From an uncultured Prevotellaceae bacterium (GTDB lineage: Bacteria > Bacteroidota > Bacteroidia > Bacteroidales > Bacteroidaceae): a stretch of 55,522 nt of DNA. Below the pieces are notes generated by a model that was given only the letters and a program-made list of their open reading frames with translations, had not been told where the DNA came from and made no database searches. The DNA is taken from assembly GCA_902769705.1 (NCBI GenBank), contig CACXPX010000018.1, positions 1 through 55,522 of the forward strand, in the 5' to 3' direction. This document shows, one piece after another, positions 18,201 to 25,886 of this stretch; the stretch's first letter is position 1; every line of letters starts with the position of its first letter. A program made the translations under genes and the position numbers.

Positions 18201-19183
18201 TCTTCAGCACTCCAAAGCTTGGGTGCCGTTACATCCATGTCGATGCTTGTAATGCCCGTTGCTACATCTTTTGATGTTTGGGCGATAGTTGTGGCACCAT
18301 CCATCACTTTAGCCTCAACCTTCAATCCTTCAACCTCTTCGCCAGTCACCATAATTTTCACGTTAGCTTTGGCGTTGGTGTAGGTGTTGTCCAGGTCGGT
18401 GGTGAAGAAATAGTCGCGAATCTGTGTTTTGGGAGCTGCCCAAATGAAGCAATGGCGTTGGATTCCCGTCAGGCGCCAGTAGTCCTGGCACTCAAGGAAA
18501 GAACCGCTCGTGAAGCGATAGACTTGTAGAGCCATCGTGTTGTCGCCCTCAACGAGATAATCCGTGATGTTGAACTCGGCTGGTACATACGAGTCTTCGC
18601 TATAACCCACACGCTGACCGTTCACCCAAAGGTAGAATCCGTGTCCGACACCATTGAAGCGAACATAGACATCGTGCCCGTTCAGACAATCGGCTGTGAT
18701 GTTGAAATGGCGGCGGTAGGTACCCACTGGGTTGGGCATATTGCTGTTATAGGTGAACCATCCCGGACGGTCGGCCATAATGCTATATGTCGATTCGTTG
18801 AACGAGAAAGGGTAGGCAACGTTGCAATAAAGTGGCTTGTCCCACGACTTGTTGTTGTGCAATCCCCATACTTGCCAGCTGCTAGGCACATCGATGTCCG
18901 TCCAAGCGGCATCATTGTATTCTTTTGCACACATAGCCGTTGTTGCCTTCGTGGGTGTGTTCACCCATTGGAACTTCCAAACGCCGTCGAGCGACTGATA
19001 ATAGGGAGACAACGTCAGGTCGTTTTTGGCCACATCAGCCTCGTTAGCCATAGGCAACGCAACAGTATGCGCCGTCTCACGATTCACGCTCGTTATCTTC
19101 GGGTCATCCCATTCTTTTCCCGTTTGTGCGAAAGCAGTCAATACGAATGTGAATGCCGCAATTGTGAAAATGCTTTTTTTCAT
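15227..19183 (-). CDS. Secreted LacZ-type GH2 beta-galactosidase, multidomain
   Basis: A 1318-residue enzyme. It has a signal peptide (1-19, ending TAFA), the GH2 sugar-binding, Ig-like and TIM-barrel domains, acid/base Glu482 (SFGNESG) and nucleophile Glu543 (QCENSHSMGN, where LacZ has CEYAHAMGN). The barrel is followed by a beta-galactosidase small-chain-type domain (LLNVFRLPTDNDG near 800), a chitobiase-type C-terminal module (IYYSINDGE, about 1120-1165), an F5/8 type C carbohydrate-binding domain (about 1175-1280), and a tail VYDLQGRR...GIYISNGRKVLK like those of secreted Prevotella proteins, possibly a type IX sorting signal. Beta-galactosidase is the likeliest activity. It sits between uxuA and uxuB, so its natural substrate may be a galactose-bearing uronic-acid polymer. 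Confidence 0.85.
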   Translation of the reverse strand: MKKSIFTIAAFTFVLTAFAQTGKEWDDPKITSVNRETAHTVALPMANEADVAKNDLTLSPYYQSLDGVWKFQWVNTPTKATTAMCAKEYNDAAWTDIDVPSSWQVWGLHNNKSWDKPLYCNVAYPFSFNESTYSIMADRPGWFTYNSNMPNPVGTYRRHFNITADCLNGHDVYVRFNGVGHGFYLWVNGQRVGYSEDSYVPAEFNITDYLVEGDNTMALQVYRFTSGSFLECQDYWRLTGIQRHCFIWAAPKTQIRDYFFTTDLDNTYTNAKANVKIMVTGEEVEGLKVEAKVMDGATTIAQTSKDVATGITSIDMDVTAPKLWSAEEPNLYNLVLTLKDGNGRVLDTRGGKVGFREVGVRNDGALLINGKRMVFHGVNRHDFSPINGRAISDAEIEEDIKTMKRLNINAVRTSHYPNDPIFYDLCDKYGLYVLAEADVECHANQRLSSVALFRPAMVERSENHVRWMRNHPCIFMWSFGNESGNGNNFSYVQTAIKALDKTRLTHYEGGSQYADVTSSMYWDYNGIKGKGEQQKDRPHIQCENSHSMGNSMGNVRDMFDLYEKYPCLTGEFIWDFKDQGLLTKVNSTGKEYWAYGGDFGDNPNDGNFCINGLVRPDWSLTSKSYNTKKIYQPLEFKAVNGKANQFRIKNKMAFLPSSHYDVRYEVVDEEGNTLSSGTIDKEVAAADSSVIELDLSALSSLASDREAFIHFSATQKAATLWADAGYVVAEEKLPVRSAVKPMYDINNMSGDKLTLEETSTTITISNTAFKATFSKTQGTLSSYVYEGNTLVSTPLLLNVFRLPTDNDGRQSGSWDTMGLRKLSVKGTGAEANTADDGKTARVTLNSTYTGKNGTTFAVMLDFIVCADGTLMVNSIINPSNKGAIIPKLGFRLEMPSSMEQLSWFGRGPWDSYRDRKEACLPAIYKSTVADQREDYILPQEHGTKQEVRWLSLTNGEGQGLLFVAPDKMAASAVHFRPEDNYTDRGNRSKHTYQFKACATTVVSLDAATRGLGNASCGPDVMEKYELHAANTPFRFLIIPLNSNVKAASAARVGMPVCQPVSCERQTNGRIKLSTSTKNATIYYSINDGEVMKYTGTIDHADACTVKTYCVADGMLTSPTMTYQFDMFINKSAWKVVSYDSQHGGNEARLAIDGNNSTFWHTDWGANEPACPHTIVIDMQKIYNVTAFTYLSRQDGNQNGMVKAYEVYLSLDGTTWGNPVASGEFKNTTALQVATLKTPTPGRYLKLVAKSEINNNKWTSAAEIGIKASADITAIHPITSEHAHLFTSAVYDLQGRRMKGEAASWPRGIYISNGRKVLK

Positions 19184-19223
19184 ACGAAATCAATTCTTAT
19201 GGTTTCGTGGAAGTACTATAGTG

Positions 19224-20456
19224 TTAATCGAAGAAGCCGGGTTGGGTGTACGGAATACCTAACTCGCGGTCAACGGTAGCAAGGATTCCCTGCACTTGTC
19301 CGAGAGCGAACATACGTCCCAAGAAAGAATAGCCGGCATTGTAACCCTTTGTTTCATCGCCCAACATCGTCATTCCATGATCCACACGCATGGGAAGATT
19401 CGGATTTTCTTTCTCGAAGATGCGTGAAAGTTCGATGATGTCAGCACGTCCACCAAGATGTGAGGCTTCGGTGAAGTCTCCATTGGGGAATATGTGGCAT
19501 GAGCGCAGATGAACGAAATGGGTGCGTGGAGCGAACTTCTTAGCCATCTCCACCACATTGTTGTAGGCTCCAGCCGAGAGCGAACCGGCACAGAAGGTCA
19601 AGCCATTGTGCTTGTTGGGAACGGCATCGAGGAACCATTGGATGTCTTCTTCGGTGCGAACGATGCGCGGAAGGCCGAGGATCTCAATTGGTGGGTCGTC
19701 GGGATGTACGCACATGTTCATTTCGCATTCCTCACAAGTGGGCATAATGGCTTCGAGGAAATATTTCATATTCTCGCGCAACTGCTTCTTGTCTATGCCT
19801 TTATAGAGATTGAGGAACTCACGGAACTTCTGAATGGGAGCCTCGTCGTTCTCGCTGAAGTTGCCACTCACGAAGCCTTGTGTCTTGATAACGATGTTTT
19901 CCACCAGTTTGTGGTCTTTTTCGGGTGTCATCGTCTTGGCAAGTTCATCACATTCGGTAAGCACATTTCGTCCTTCGCCCACGCCCTCGGGGAATTTGAA
20001 GGCAGCCCATTCCTCGCGAGCACCTTCGCGTTTGAGGATGTAGATGTCGAAATAAGCGAACTCGGCATAGTTGAAATAGAGGTTCGAAGTGCCATTGGGA
20101 TTGTCGTGCAACAGGTCGGTACGAGCCCAATCGAGCACAGGCATGAAATTATAGCAGATGCAATGGATTCCCTCAGCCGAGAGGTTGCGGAGCGACTCCT
20201 TGTAGACCTCAATCTGCTCATCGCGGTCAGGACCGCCATATTTGATGGTCTCAACAACGGGAAGCGATTCGACAACGCTCCAACGCATTCCATAGCTTTC
20301 GATATACTCTCGAAGGTCGCGGATTTTCTCACGTGTCCAGATTTCGCCTAAAGGCACATCGTGCAGGGCTGTTACAATACCTTCAACTCCGATTTGTTTT
20401 AGCATGGCAAGCGTGATTTTGTCGTTCTTGCCAAACCATCTCCATGTTCTTTCCAT
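19224..20456 (-). CDS. uxuA: Mannonate dehydratase
   Basis: At 410 residues it is the usual length for UxuA (about 390-400). It dehydrates D-mannonate to 2-keto-3-deoxygluconate using a divalent metal. Family segments are all present: MERTWRWFGKNDKITL at the start, MNMCVHPDDPPIEILGLPRI (metal-binding Cys/His-Asp), FCAGSLSAGAYNN, HLRSCHIFPNGDFTEASHLG, and MRVDHGMTMLGD near the end. It is the first gene of the uxuA-GH2-uxuB run, 40 bases before the GH2 gene. The promoter box lies about 45 bases upstream. Confidence 0.95.
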   Translation of the reverse strand: MERTWRWFGKNDKITLAMLKQIGVEGIVTALHDVPLGEIWTREKIRDLREYIESYGMRWSVVESLPVVETIKYGGPDRDEQIEVYKESLRNLSAEGIHCICYNFMPVLDWARTDLLHDNPNGTSNLYFNYAEFAYFDIYILKREGAREEWAAFKFPEGVGEGRNVLTECDELAKTMTPEKDHKLVENIVIKTQGFVSGNFSENDEAPIQKFREFLNLYKGIDKKQLRENMKYFLEAIMPTCEECEMNMCVHPDDPPIEILGLPRIVRTEEDIQWFLDAVPNKHNGLTFCAGSLSAGAYNNVVEMAKKFAPRTHFVHLRSCHIFPNGDFTEASHLGGRADIIELSRIFEKENPNLPMRVDHGMTMLGDETKGYNAGYSFLGRMFALGQVQGILATVDRELGIPYTQPGFFD

Positions 20457-20499
20457 ATAGATGAATTATTAAATTTGTATTTGTAGATATTTCGCGATG

Positions 20500-20507
20500 C
20501 AAAGTTA
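20500..20507 (-). promoter_or_regulatory. -7 box of the uxuA-GH2-uxuB operon
   Basis: The minus strand reads TAACTTTG (20507-20500) followed by C, with no good TTTG 20 bases upstream, so an activator may be needed. Farther upstream, 20534-20547 holds a CGCGCG core flanked by A and T runs that could be a binding site; this is a guess. Confidence 0.5.
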
Positions 20508-20674
20508 TGAAAAACGAAGCAAAATACGCTATAAAATCGCGCGTTTTTTGTGCTATCTTTAAATATTGTCGATAATTTGTTTGTTTTTTATCGTTAAATT
20601 ATGTGGATTTTTAAAAAAATGCGAAAAAATTATTAAAAACAAAAACGTGGGTTGTATATATGAAAAATGTTTAT

Positions 20675-20682
20675 TAAATTTG
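20675..20682 (+). promoter_or_regulatory. Promoter of the AraC-type regulator gene
   Basis: TAAATTTG at 20675-20682 followed by C, with GTTG at 20651-20654 exactly 20 bases upstream (one mismatch to TTTG). Confidence 0.6.
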
Positions 20683-20720
20683 CAATTTGAAGAATAAGGA
20701 CTAATTCAAAACCTACGGCT

Positions 20721-21221
20721 ATGGCAAAGTACAATCTTACTGAAAAAAAGGAAAAGGAGGCTGCCTATCGCACTCTTGTCAGTCCCAAATTGATGGATGA
20801 ATTGAAAGAAAAAATTCTTGACATCATCCTCATCCAAAAGAAATTCAAGGATAAGAACTATTCCGCTAAAAAGCTGGCAGAAGATCTTGGAACGAATACG
20901 CGTTACATTTCTGCCGTTGTGAATGTTCGTTTCCACATGAACTACACATCCTTCATCAACCAGTACCGCATCCAAGAAGCGATGACAATCCTGACAGACA
21001 GACGCTATCAGAATCTGAATATGGAAGACATTTCCGATATGGTGGGATTCTCCAATCGTCAGTCGTTCTATGCATCGTTCTTCAAGCTGAACGGGATGAC
21101 GCCGCGTGAATACAAGGTCATCAATCTGGCCCAGCATCCCACGTTGGCTGAGAAACCCAAGAAAAGAGGCCGTAAAGCTGGTGGAAAGAACAAGGCAAAG
21201 GATAAAGTGGCGGCAGAATGA
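20721..21221 (+). CDS. AraC-family DNA-binding regulator
   Basis: A 166-residue protein with one AraC-type double helix-turn-helix. The first helix pair is YSAKKLAEDLGTNTRYISAVVN (split around residues 53-75), the second is MEDISDMVGFSNRQSFYASFFKLNGMTPREYK (about 105-135), the classic AraC signature. No sugar-binding, receiver or sensor domain precedes it; the 40 N-terminal residues are charged and helical, and the tail is Lys/Arg-rich (KKRGRKAGGKNK), like an AT-hook. The stop overlaps the start of the peptidase gene by four bases (ATGA), so the two are translated together. What it senses and controls is unknown. Confidence 0.85.
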   Translation: MAKYNLTEKKEKEAAYRTLVSPKLMDELKEKILDIILIQKKFKDKNYSAKKLAEDLGTNTRYISAVVNVRFHMNYTSFINQYRIQEAMTILTDRRYQNLNMEDISDMVGFSNRQSFYASFFKLNGMTPREYKVINLAQHPTLAEKPKKRGRKAGGKNKAKDKVAAE

Positions 21222-23173
21222 AACAAGACGATTTTGTCTATTCGGGTGAGCGGTTTGCTGATTTGCAAATGCTTCGCTATCGCCTGAATGGATTCGAAGA
21301 CTTGACTATCCAACAAAAGAAATTGGTTTATTATCTTTCCGAAGCCACTTTGTGCGGACGGGATATCACAACAGACCAATTCGGGAAATATAATTTGCAG
21401 ATACGCAAGCTGATGGAGCTTGTGTATTTGCATTATAAAGGCTCGCGTCAAACGGATGACTACAAGCAGTTTGAAACCTATTTGAAGCGTTTGTGGTTCT
21501 CAAACGGCATCTATCATCATTATGGTTGCGAGAAATTTCTTCCGGGCTTTGATGAAGAATTCTTGCGCTCAGCCATAGCCGACATCAATCCGGAATTGCT
21601 TCCCATTCGTGAAGGACAAAGTGTAGAGGACTTTTGCCAAGAATTGTTCCCCGTGATTTTCAATCCCGATGTGTTGCCCAAGCGAGTGAATAAAGAGGAT
21701 GGAGTTGACTTGGTCAAGACTTCGGCTTGCAACTTCTATGAAGGCGTTTCGCAACAAGAGGTTGAAAACTTTTATGCCCGTCTGAAGGCTCAAAACGCCG
21801 ACAATCCTCCCTCTTACGGATTGAACTCGAAATTGTGCAAGGAGGAGGGAGTGCTTACGGAGAAAGTTTGGAAGAAAGACGGCATGTATGGGAAAGCCAT
21901 TGAGCGTATTGTCTTTTGGCTTCAGAAAGCTGCTGATGTGGCGGAGAACGACCAACAAAAGAAAGTCATTCAGCTGCTCATAAACTATTATGAGACAGGA
22001 GATTTACGCGTGTTTGATGAATATTCGATTGAATGGCTGAAAGAACTTGACGGGCATATTGATTTCATCAACGGATTCATCGAGGTTTATGGCGACCCAT
22101 TGGGATTGAAAGGCTCGTGGGAAGGATTGGTGGAATACAAGGATTTGGAAGCCACCAAGCGCACGCAAACCATCAGCCAAAACGCCCAATGGTTTGAAGA
22201 CCACTCGCCCGTGGATTCGCGATTCAAGAAGAAGGAAGTGAAGGGAGTGACCGCCAATGTCATATGTGCTGCTATGTTGGGCGGTGATGAATATCCTTCT
22301 ACGGCCATCGGAATCAATCTTCCAAATGCCGATTGGATTCGTGCACAATATGGTTCGAAAAGCATTACAATCGCCAATATTACCGATGCCTACAACAAAG
22401 CCGCACACGGAAACGGATTCAAGGAGGAGTTCGTGGTGGATGAGAGAACCCGGAGGATGATTGAGAAATATGGCGATGTTTGCGATGATCTTCATACCGA
22501 CTTGCATGAATGTCTTGGACACGGAAGCGGACAACTTCTTCCGGGTGTCGACCCAGATGCCTTGAAGGCGTATGGAAACACCATTGAAGAGGCTCGTGCC
22601 GACTTGTTCGGGCTTTATTATATTGCCGATGAGAAGCTAGTTGAACTCGGTCTTGTACCCGACAAAAAGGCTTATCAATCGCAATATTACACCTACATGT
22701 TGAACGGATTGATGACACAACTTACCCGAATCCGCCCCGGCCACCAGATAGAGGAGGCTCACATGCGCAACAGGGCTTTGATTGCACGATGGGTTTACGA
22801 GCATTCGAAGGGTGAGGTCTCGATGATTCGGCGAGATGGGAAAACCTTCTTGCTGATTCATGATTATCAGGCTTTGCGAGGATTGTTTGCCCAATTGCTG
22901 GCTGAGGTTCAACGCATCAAGAGCGAAGGCGATTTCGAGGCGGCTCGGGCGTTGGTGGAGCGTTATGCGGTGAAGGTTGACAAGGAACTTCATGATGAAG
23001 TTTTGGCTCGATATGCAAAGCTCAACATCGCCCCATACAAAGGATTCCTGAACCCTTGGCTGAAGCCTGTATACGATGCTGAAAGCGAGATGGTTGACGT
23101 GGAGGTGGATTATTCGGAGAGCTATGCCGAACAGATGCTCCGCTATAGCCGAGACTATGGATTCCTGATTTGA
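21218..23173 (+). CDS. Dipeptidyl peptidase III (M49 metallopeptidase)
   Basis: A 651-residue zinc exopeptidase that removes dipeptides from the N-termini of short peptides. The zinc motif HECLGH is at 430-435 (Bacteroides enzymes carry this Cys variant of HELLGH), and EEARAD at 457-462 supplies the second-shell Glu motif (EECRAE in other members). There is no signal peptide, so it is expected in the cytoplasm, where it would finish the breakdown of imported or recycled peptides. Such proteins are sometimes labelled dihydrofolate reductase in databases by error. The coupled AraC-type regulator upstream may control it. Confidence 0.9.
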   Translation: MKQDDFVYSGERFADLQMLRYRLNGFEDLTIQQKKLVYYLSEATLCGRDITTDQFGKYNLQIRKLMELVYLHYKGSRQTDDYKQFETYLKRLWFSNGIYHHYGCEKFLPGFDEEFLRSAIADINPELLPIREGQSVEDFCQELFPVIFNPDVLPKRVNKEDGVDLVKTSACNFYEGVSQQEVENFYARLKAQNADNPPSYGLNSKLCKEEGVLTEKVWKKDGMYGKAIERIVFWLQKAADVAENDQQKKVIQLLINYYETGDLRVFDEYSIEWLKELDGHIDFINGFIEVYGDPLGLKGSWEGLVEYKDLEATKRTQTISQNAQWFEDHSPVDSRFKKKEVKGVTANVICAAMLGGDEYPSTAIGINLPNADWIRAQYGSKSITIANITDAYNKAAHGNGFKEEFVVDERTRRMIEKYGDVCDDLHTDLHECLGHGSGQLLPGVDPDALKAYGNTIEEARADLFGLYYIADEKLVELGLVPDKKAYQSQYYTYMLNGLMTQLTRIRPGHQIEEAHMRNRALIARWVYEHSKGEVSMIRRDGKTFLLIHDYQALRGLFAQLLAEVQRIKSEGDFEAARALVERYAVKVDKELHDEVLARYAKLNIAPYKGFLNPWLKPVYDAESEMVDVEVDYSESYAEQMLRYSRDYGFLI

Positions 23174-23288
23174 CAAAAAGAAAGGAAAAGGGACTATGTG
23201 GCGGCAAAATGAAAGGAAAACGGGCGGTTTAAATAACCGATTTGTTGAAAGTTTTTACTTATCGCCCGATTTTCCCATATGTATCCTT

Positions 23289-23354
23289 TGAGGCGCTCAT
23301 TGCTATGCTTTGACCGCCTCAAAGCATAGCTTTAACGAGGTTAAAAGCCACCTG
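23289..23354. repeat. 22-bp tandem array, locus 4 (three units)
   Basis: Units start at 23289, 23311 and 23333. The halves are clear in the middle unit: TGACCGCCTCA then AAGCATAGCTT. The first unit reads TGAGGCGCTCA then TTGCTATGCTT, and the third is more degraded. It lies between the peptidase and HEAT-like genes. Confidence 0.75.
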
Positions 23355-23419
23355 TCATTTTGTCAAAAGGGGTCTTTGGGAAATCGAACGTTGGAAGACG
23401 AATTTTAGAAACGCTAACT

Positions 23420-24046
23420 ATGACAGAAGAAACCAACAATAAAGTGAAGGAAATCAAGCGCTCGTTTCGTTTGATGATGAATGGTGTGGCTTCGCAATCG
23501 ATGAGACAAAAGGGGGCCGAATATCAAGTGAACTGGGGGATTGGGCTCGTTGAATTGCGGAATATGGCTGCCGAATACGGCAAGAACTATGATTTGGCGA
23601 TTGCCCTTTGGAAAGAGAACATCCGCGAATGCAAGATTTTGGCAACCATGATAATGCCGGCTGAAGAGATGTTGACTGAGGTCGCCGACATTTGGATGGA
23701 GCAGACACCCACTCAAGAGATTGCCGAAATCGCCGCTTTCCAACTTTATCAGTATTTGGAAGACGCTCCCGTGTTGGCTTTCAAGTGGTTGGCAAGTGGA
23801 AAAACACTTTATGAGATTTGCGGTTTTCAAGTGCTTGCTCGATTGTTCATGCAAGGTTTGGAGCCCGATGAACGCGGCATTAATGAGCTGATGGACCAAG
23901 CTTTGGCGGCTTTGCAATCAGAGCATGCTGGAGTGCGCCATGCGGCCATGAATTGCATTCAGAGATTTGCGGGATTTGGAGAGGATTATGAGACGATTGC
24001 GAGGAAGGCTTTAAGTAGTGTTGGCACTAATTTAGATTTTTTTTAA
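23420..24046 (+). CDS. HEAT-like protein related to DNA alkylation repair proteins
   Basis: A 208-residue, all-helical protein. Segments such as YQVNWGIGLVELRNMAAEYG, LWKENIRECKILATMI and EHAGVRHAAMNCIQRF look like the HEAT-type helical repeats of AlkD-like proteins (DNA alkylation repair family). I cannot point to the catalytic tryptophan and aspartate of true AlkD glycosylases, so activity is unproven. The frame extends back to a TTG at 23360, but the extra residues cover intergenic repeat DNA; the ATG at 23420 (MTEETNNKVKEIK) is the credible start. It is probably transcribed alone or with the peptidase. Confidence 0.6.
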   Translation: MTEETNNKVKEIKRSFRLMMNGVASQSMRQKGAEYQVNWGIGLVELRNMAAEYGKNYDLAIALWKENIRECKILATMIMPAEEMLTEVADIWMEQTPTQEIAEIAAFQLYQYLEDAPVLAFKWLASGKTLYEICGFQVLARLFMQGLEPDERGINELMDQALAALQSEHAGVRHAAMNCIQRFAGFGEDYETIARKALSSVGTNLDFF

Positions 24047-24060
24047 GTAATGATTCCGTT

Positions 24061-24103
24061 ATGTGACAAAAAAATAGTAAATTTGCACGTTTTTCTGTCA
24101 CAT
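24061..24103. promoter_or_regulatory. Inverted repeat around the fur-purA-hisS promoter
   Basis: ATGTGACA (24061-24068) and TGTCACAT (24096-24103) are perfect inverted arms. Inside them an A-run and a T-run extend the symmetry (13 of 14 positions). The -7 box TAAATTTG (24078-24085) is at the centre and the expected RNA start (about 24092) just before the right arm. This layout fits an operator for repression of the downstream Fur-family gene. Confidence 0.65.
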
Positions 24104-24111
24104 GGCAATTT

Positions 24112-24612
24112 ATGGACGTCAAATTGAACGAATCTGTCAGGCAAGTGCTGAGCGATTATCTTGAGATGAATCATCATCGCAAGACGCCTGAACGCTTTGC
24201 CATATTGGACGCCGTATATACTTTGCAGGGCCATTTCACCCTTGAAGAGGTTAGCGAATATCTGGAGCAAAACAACTTCAGGGTGAGTCGTGCAACTTTG
24301 TACAATGCCATGCGTTTGTTTATGAAACTTCGGCTCGTTGTTAGGCACCGCCTTCAAGACGGAACCAGATATGAGGCGAATTATGCGAATGCCAATCACA
24401 GTCATCAGATTTGCTCGATGTGTGGAAAGGTTTCTGAAGTGAAAGCCCCTGAAATCGTTCGTGTGATTGACAATACTAAACTGAAGCGTTTCCGCAAGGA
24501 TGGATTTGCGCTTTACATCTATGGCATTTGTAGCACATGCCAGGCGAAGATGACTCGAAAGAAGAGCAAAATGGAGCAAGTGAAAACTAAAAAACAAAAT
24601 AAAAAAGCATGA
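24112..24612 (+). CDS. Fur-family metal/peroxide-responsive regulator
   Basis: A 166-residue Fur-family protein. The winged helix is TPERFAILDAVYTLQGHFTLEEV...VSRATLYNAMRLF (about residues 23-65), followed by HRLQDGTRYE and the dimer domain. The metal residues visible are HSHQICSMCGKV (CxxC) and GICSTCQAK (CxxC), the structural zinc site, and HSH of the regulatory site. Which member (Fur, PerR or Zur) cannot be told from sequence alone. The tail is Lys-rich. It is the first gene of an apparent operon with purA and hisS; its stop overlaps the purA start by four bases. The symmetric promoter site upstream suggests autoregulation. Confidence 0.85.
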   Translation: MDVKLNESVRQVLSDYLEMNHHRKTPERFAILDAVYTLQGHFTLEEVSEYLEQNNFRVSRATLYNAMRLFMKLRLVVRHRLQDGTRYEANYANANHSHQICSMCGKVSEVKAPEIVRVIDNTKLKRFRKDGFALYIYGICSTCQAKMTRKKSKMEQVKTKKQNKKA

Positions 24613-25883
24613 ATAAAGGAAAAGCAGATGTCTTGCTGGGACTCCAGTGGGGCGATGAAGGTAAGGGAAAGGTTGTTGACGTGTTGACACCTGAGTATGA
24701 TGTTGTAGCTCGTTTCCAGGGAGGCCCCAATGCCGGCCACACGTTGGAGTTTGAAGGCGAGAAGTATGTGTTGCGTAGCATTCCTTCGGGTATCTTCCAA
24801 GGTGGGAAAATCAACATTATCGGAAATGGTGTGGTATTGGCTCCCGACTTGTTTATGGCTGAAGCCAAAGACTTGGAAAAGAGCGGCCACGAGTTGAAAT
24901 CACGTCTGCACATCTCTAAGAAAGCCCATCTCATCATGCCTACCCACCGCGTGCTTGATGCCGCTCTCGAGGCAGCCAAGGGCAAGAACAAAGTGGGCAC
25001 GACTGGAAAGGGAATCGGGCCGACCTATACCGATAAAGTGAGCCGTAATGGTTTGCGAGTTGGCGACATTCTTGAGAACTTTGAAGAGAAATACGCCGCC
25101 CACAAGGCTCGCCACGAAGAGATGTTGCGTTCGTTGAACTATACCGATTACGATATCACCGAAGTGGAGAAAGTGTGGATGGAGGGAATCGAGTATATGA
25201 AACAGTTCCCCATTGTTGATAGCGAGCACGAGGTGAACAATCTGCTTCGCGAGGGAAAGAGCATTCTTTGCGAAGGTGCTCAAGGAACGATGCTTGACGT
25301 AGATTTCGGAAGCTATCCGTTTGTCACTTCTTCAAACACCATTTGCGCCGGTGCATGTACGGGTCTTGGTGTAGGCCCCAACAAGATTGGAAATGTCTTC
25401 GGCATCATGAAGGCTTATTGCACTCGCGTGGGAGCTGGTCCGTTCCCCACAGAACTCTTCGATGAGACGGGCAAGCTGATTCGCGACCTCGGCCACGAAT
25501 ATGGTGCCGTTACAGGCCGTGAGCGCCGTTGTGGTTGGATTGACTTGGTGGCTTTGCGTTATTCCATAATGGTGAACGGAGTCACTCAACTGATCATGAT
25601 GAAGAGCGATGTGCTTGACGGATTTGACACTATCAAGGCTTGTGTGGCTTATAAGCAGAACGGAAAAGAAATCAGCTATTTCCCGTATAACATCGAAGAA
25701 GGTATCGAGCCCGTTTATGTGGAAATGCCCGGATGGAAGACTGATATGACCAAGTTCACCAGCGAAGAGCAATTTCCGAAGGCATTCAACGACTATGTGA
25801 AATTCTTGGAGGAGCAGTTGGAGACTCCCATTAAAATCATTTCTATCGGCCCCGACAGGGCTCAAACCATCATCAGAAAGTAA
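24609..25883 (+). CDS. purA: Adenylosuccinate synthetase
   Basis: At 424 residues it has the standard length for PurA, which makes adenylosuccinate from IMP, aspartate and GTP in AMP synthesis. The signatures are GLQWGDEGKGKVVD at the N-terminus (P-loop and catalytic Asp), GPNAGHTL (catalytic His), GTTGKGIGPTYTDK (the PurA pattern), CEGAQGTMLDVDFGSYPFVTSS, and GRERRCGWIDLVALRY. Its ATG overlaps the fur-family stop codon (ATGA), and hisS follows after three bases, so the three genes are likely a unit. Confidence 0.97.
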   Translation: MNKGKADVLLGLQWGDEGKGKVVDVLTPEYDVVARFQGGPNAGHTLEFEGEKYVLRSIPSGIFQGGKINIIGNGVVLAPDLFMAEAKDLEKSGHELKSRLHISKKAHLIMPTHRVLDAALEAAKGKNKVGTTGKGIGPTYTDKVSRNGLRVGDILENFEEKYAAHKARHEEMLRSLNYTDYDITEVEKVWMEGIEYMKQFPIVDSEHEVNNLLREGKSILCEGAQGTMLDVDFGSYPFVTSSNTICAGACTGLGVGPNKIGNVFGIMKAYCTRVGAGPFPTELFDETGKLIRDLGHEYGAVTGRERRCGWIDLVALRYSIMVNGVTQLIMMKSDVLDGFDTIKACVAYKQNGKEISYFPYNIEEGIEPVYVEMPGWKTDMTKFTSEEQFPKAFNDYVKFLEEQLETPIKIISIGPDRAQTIIRK

Positions 25884-25886
25884 AGA

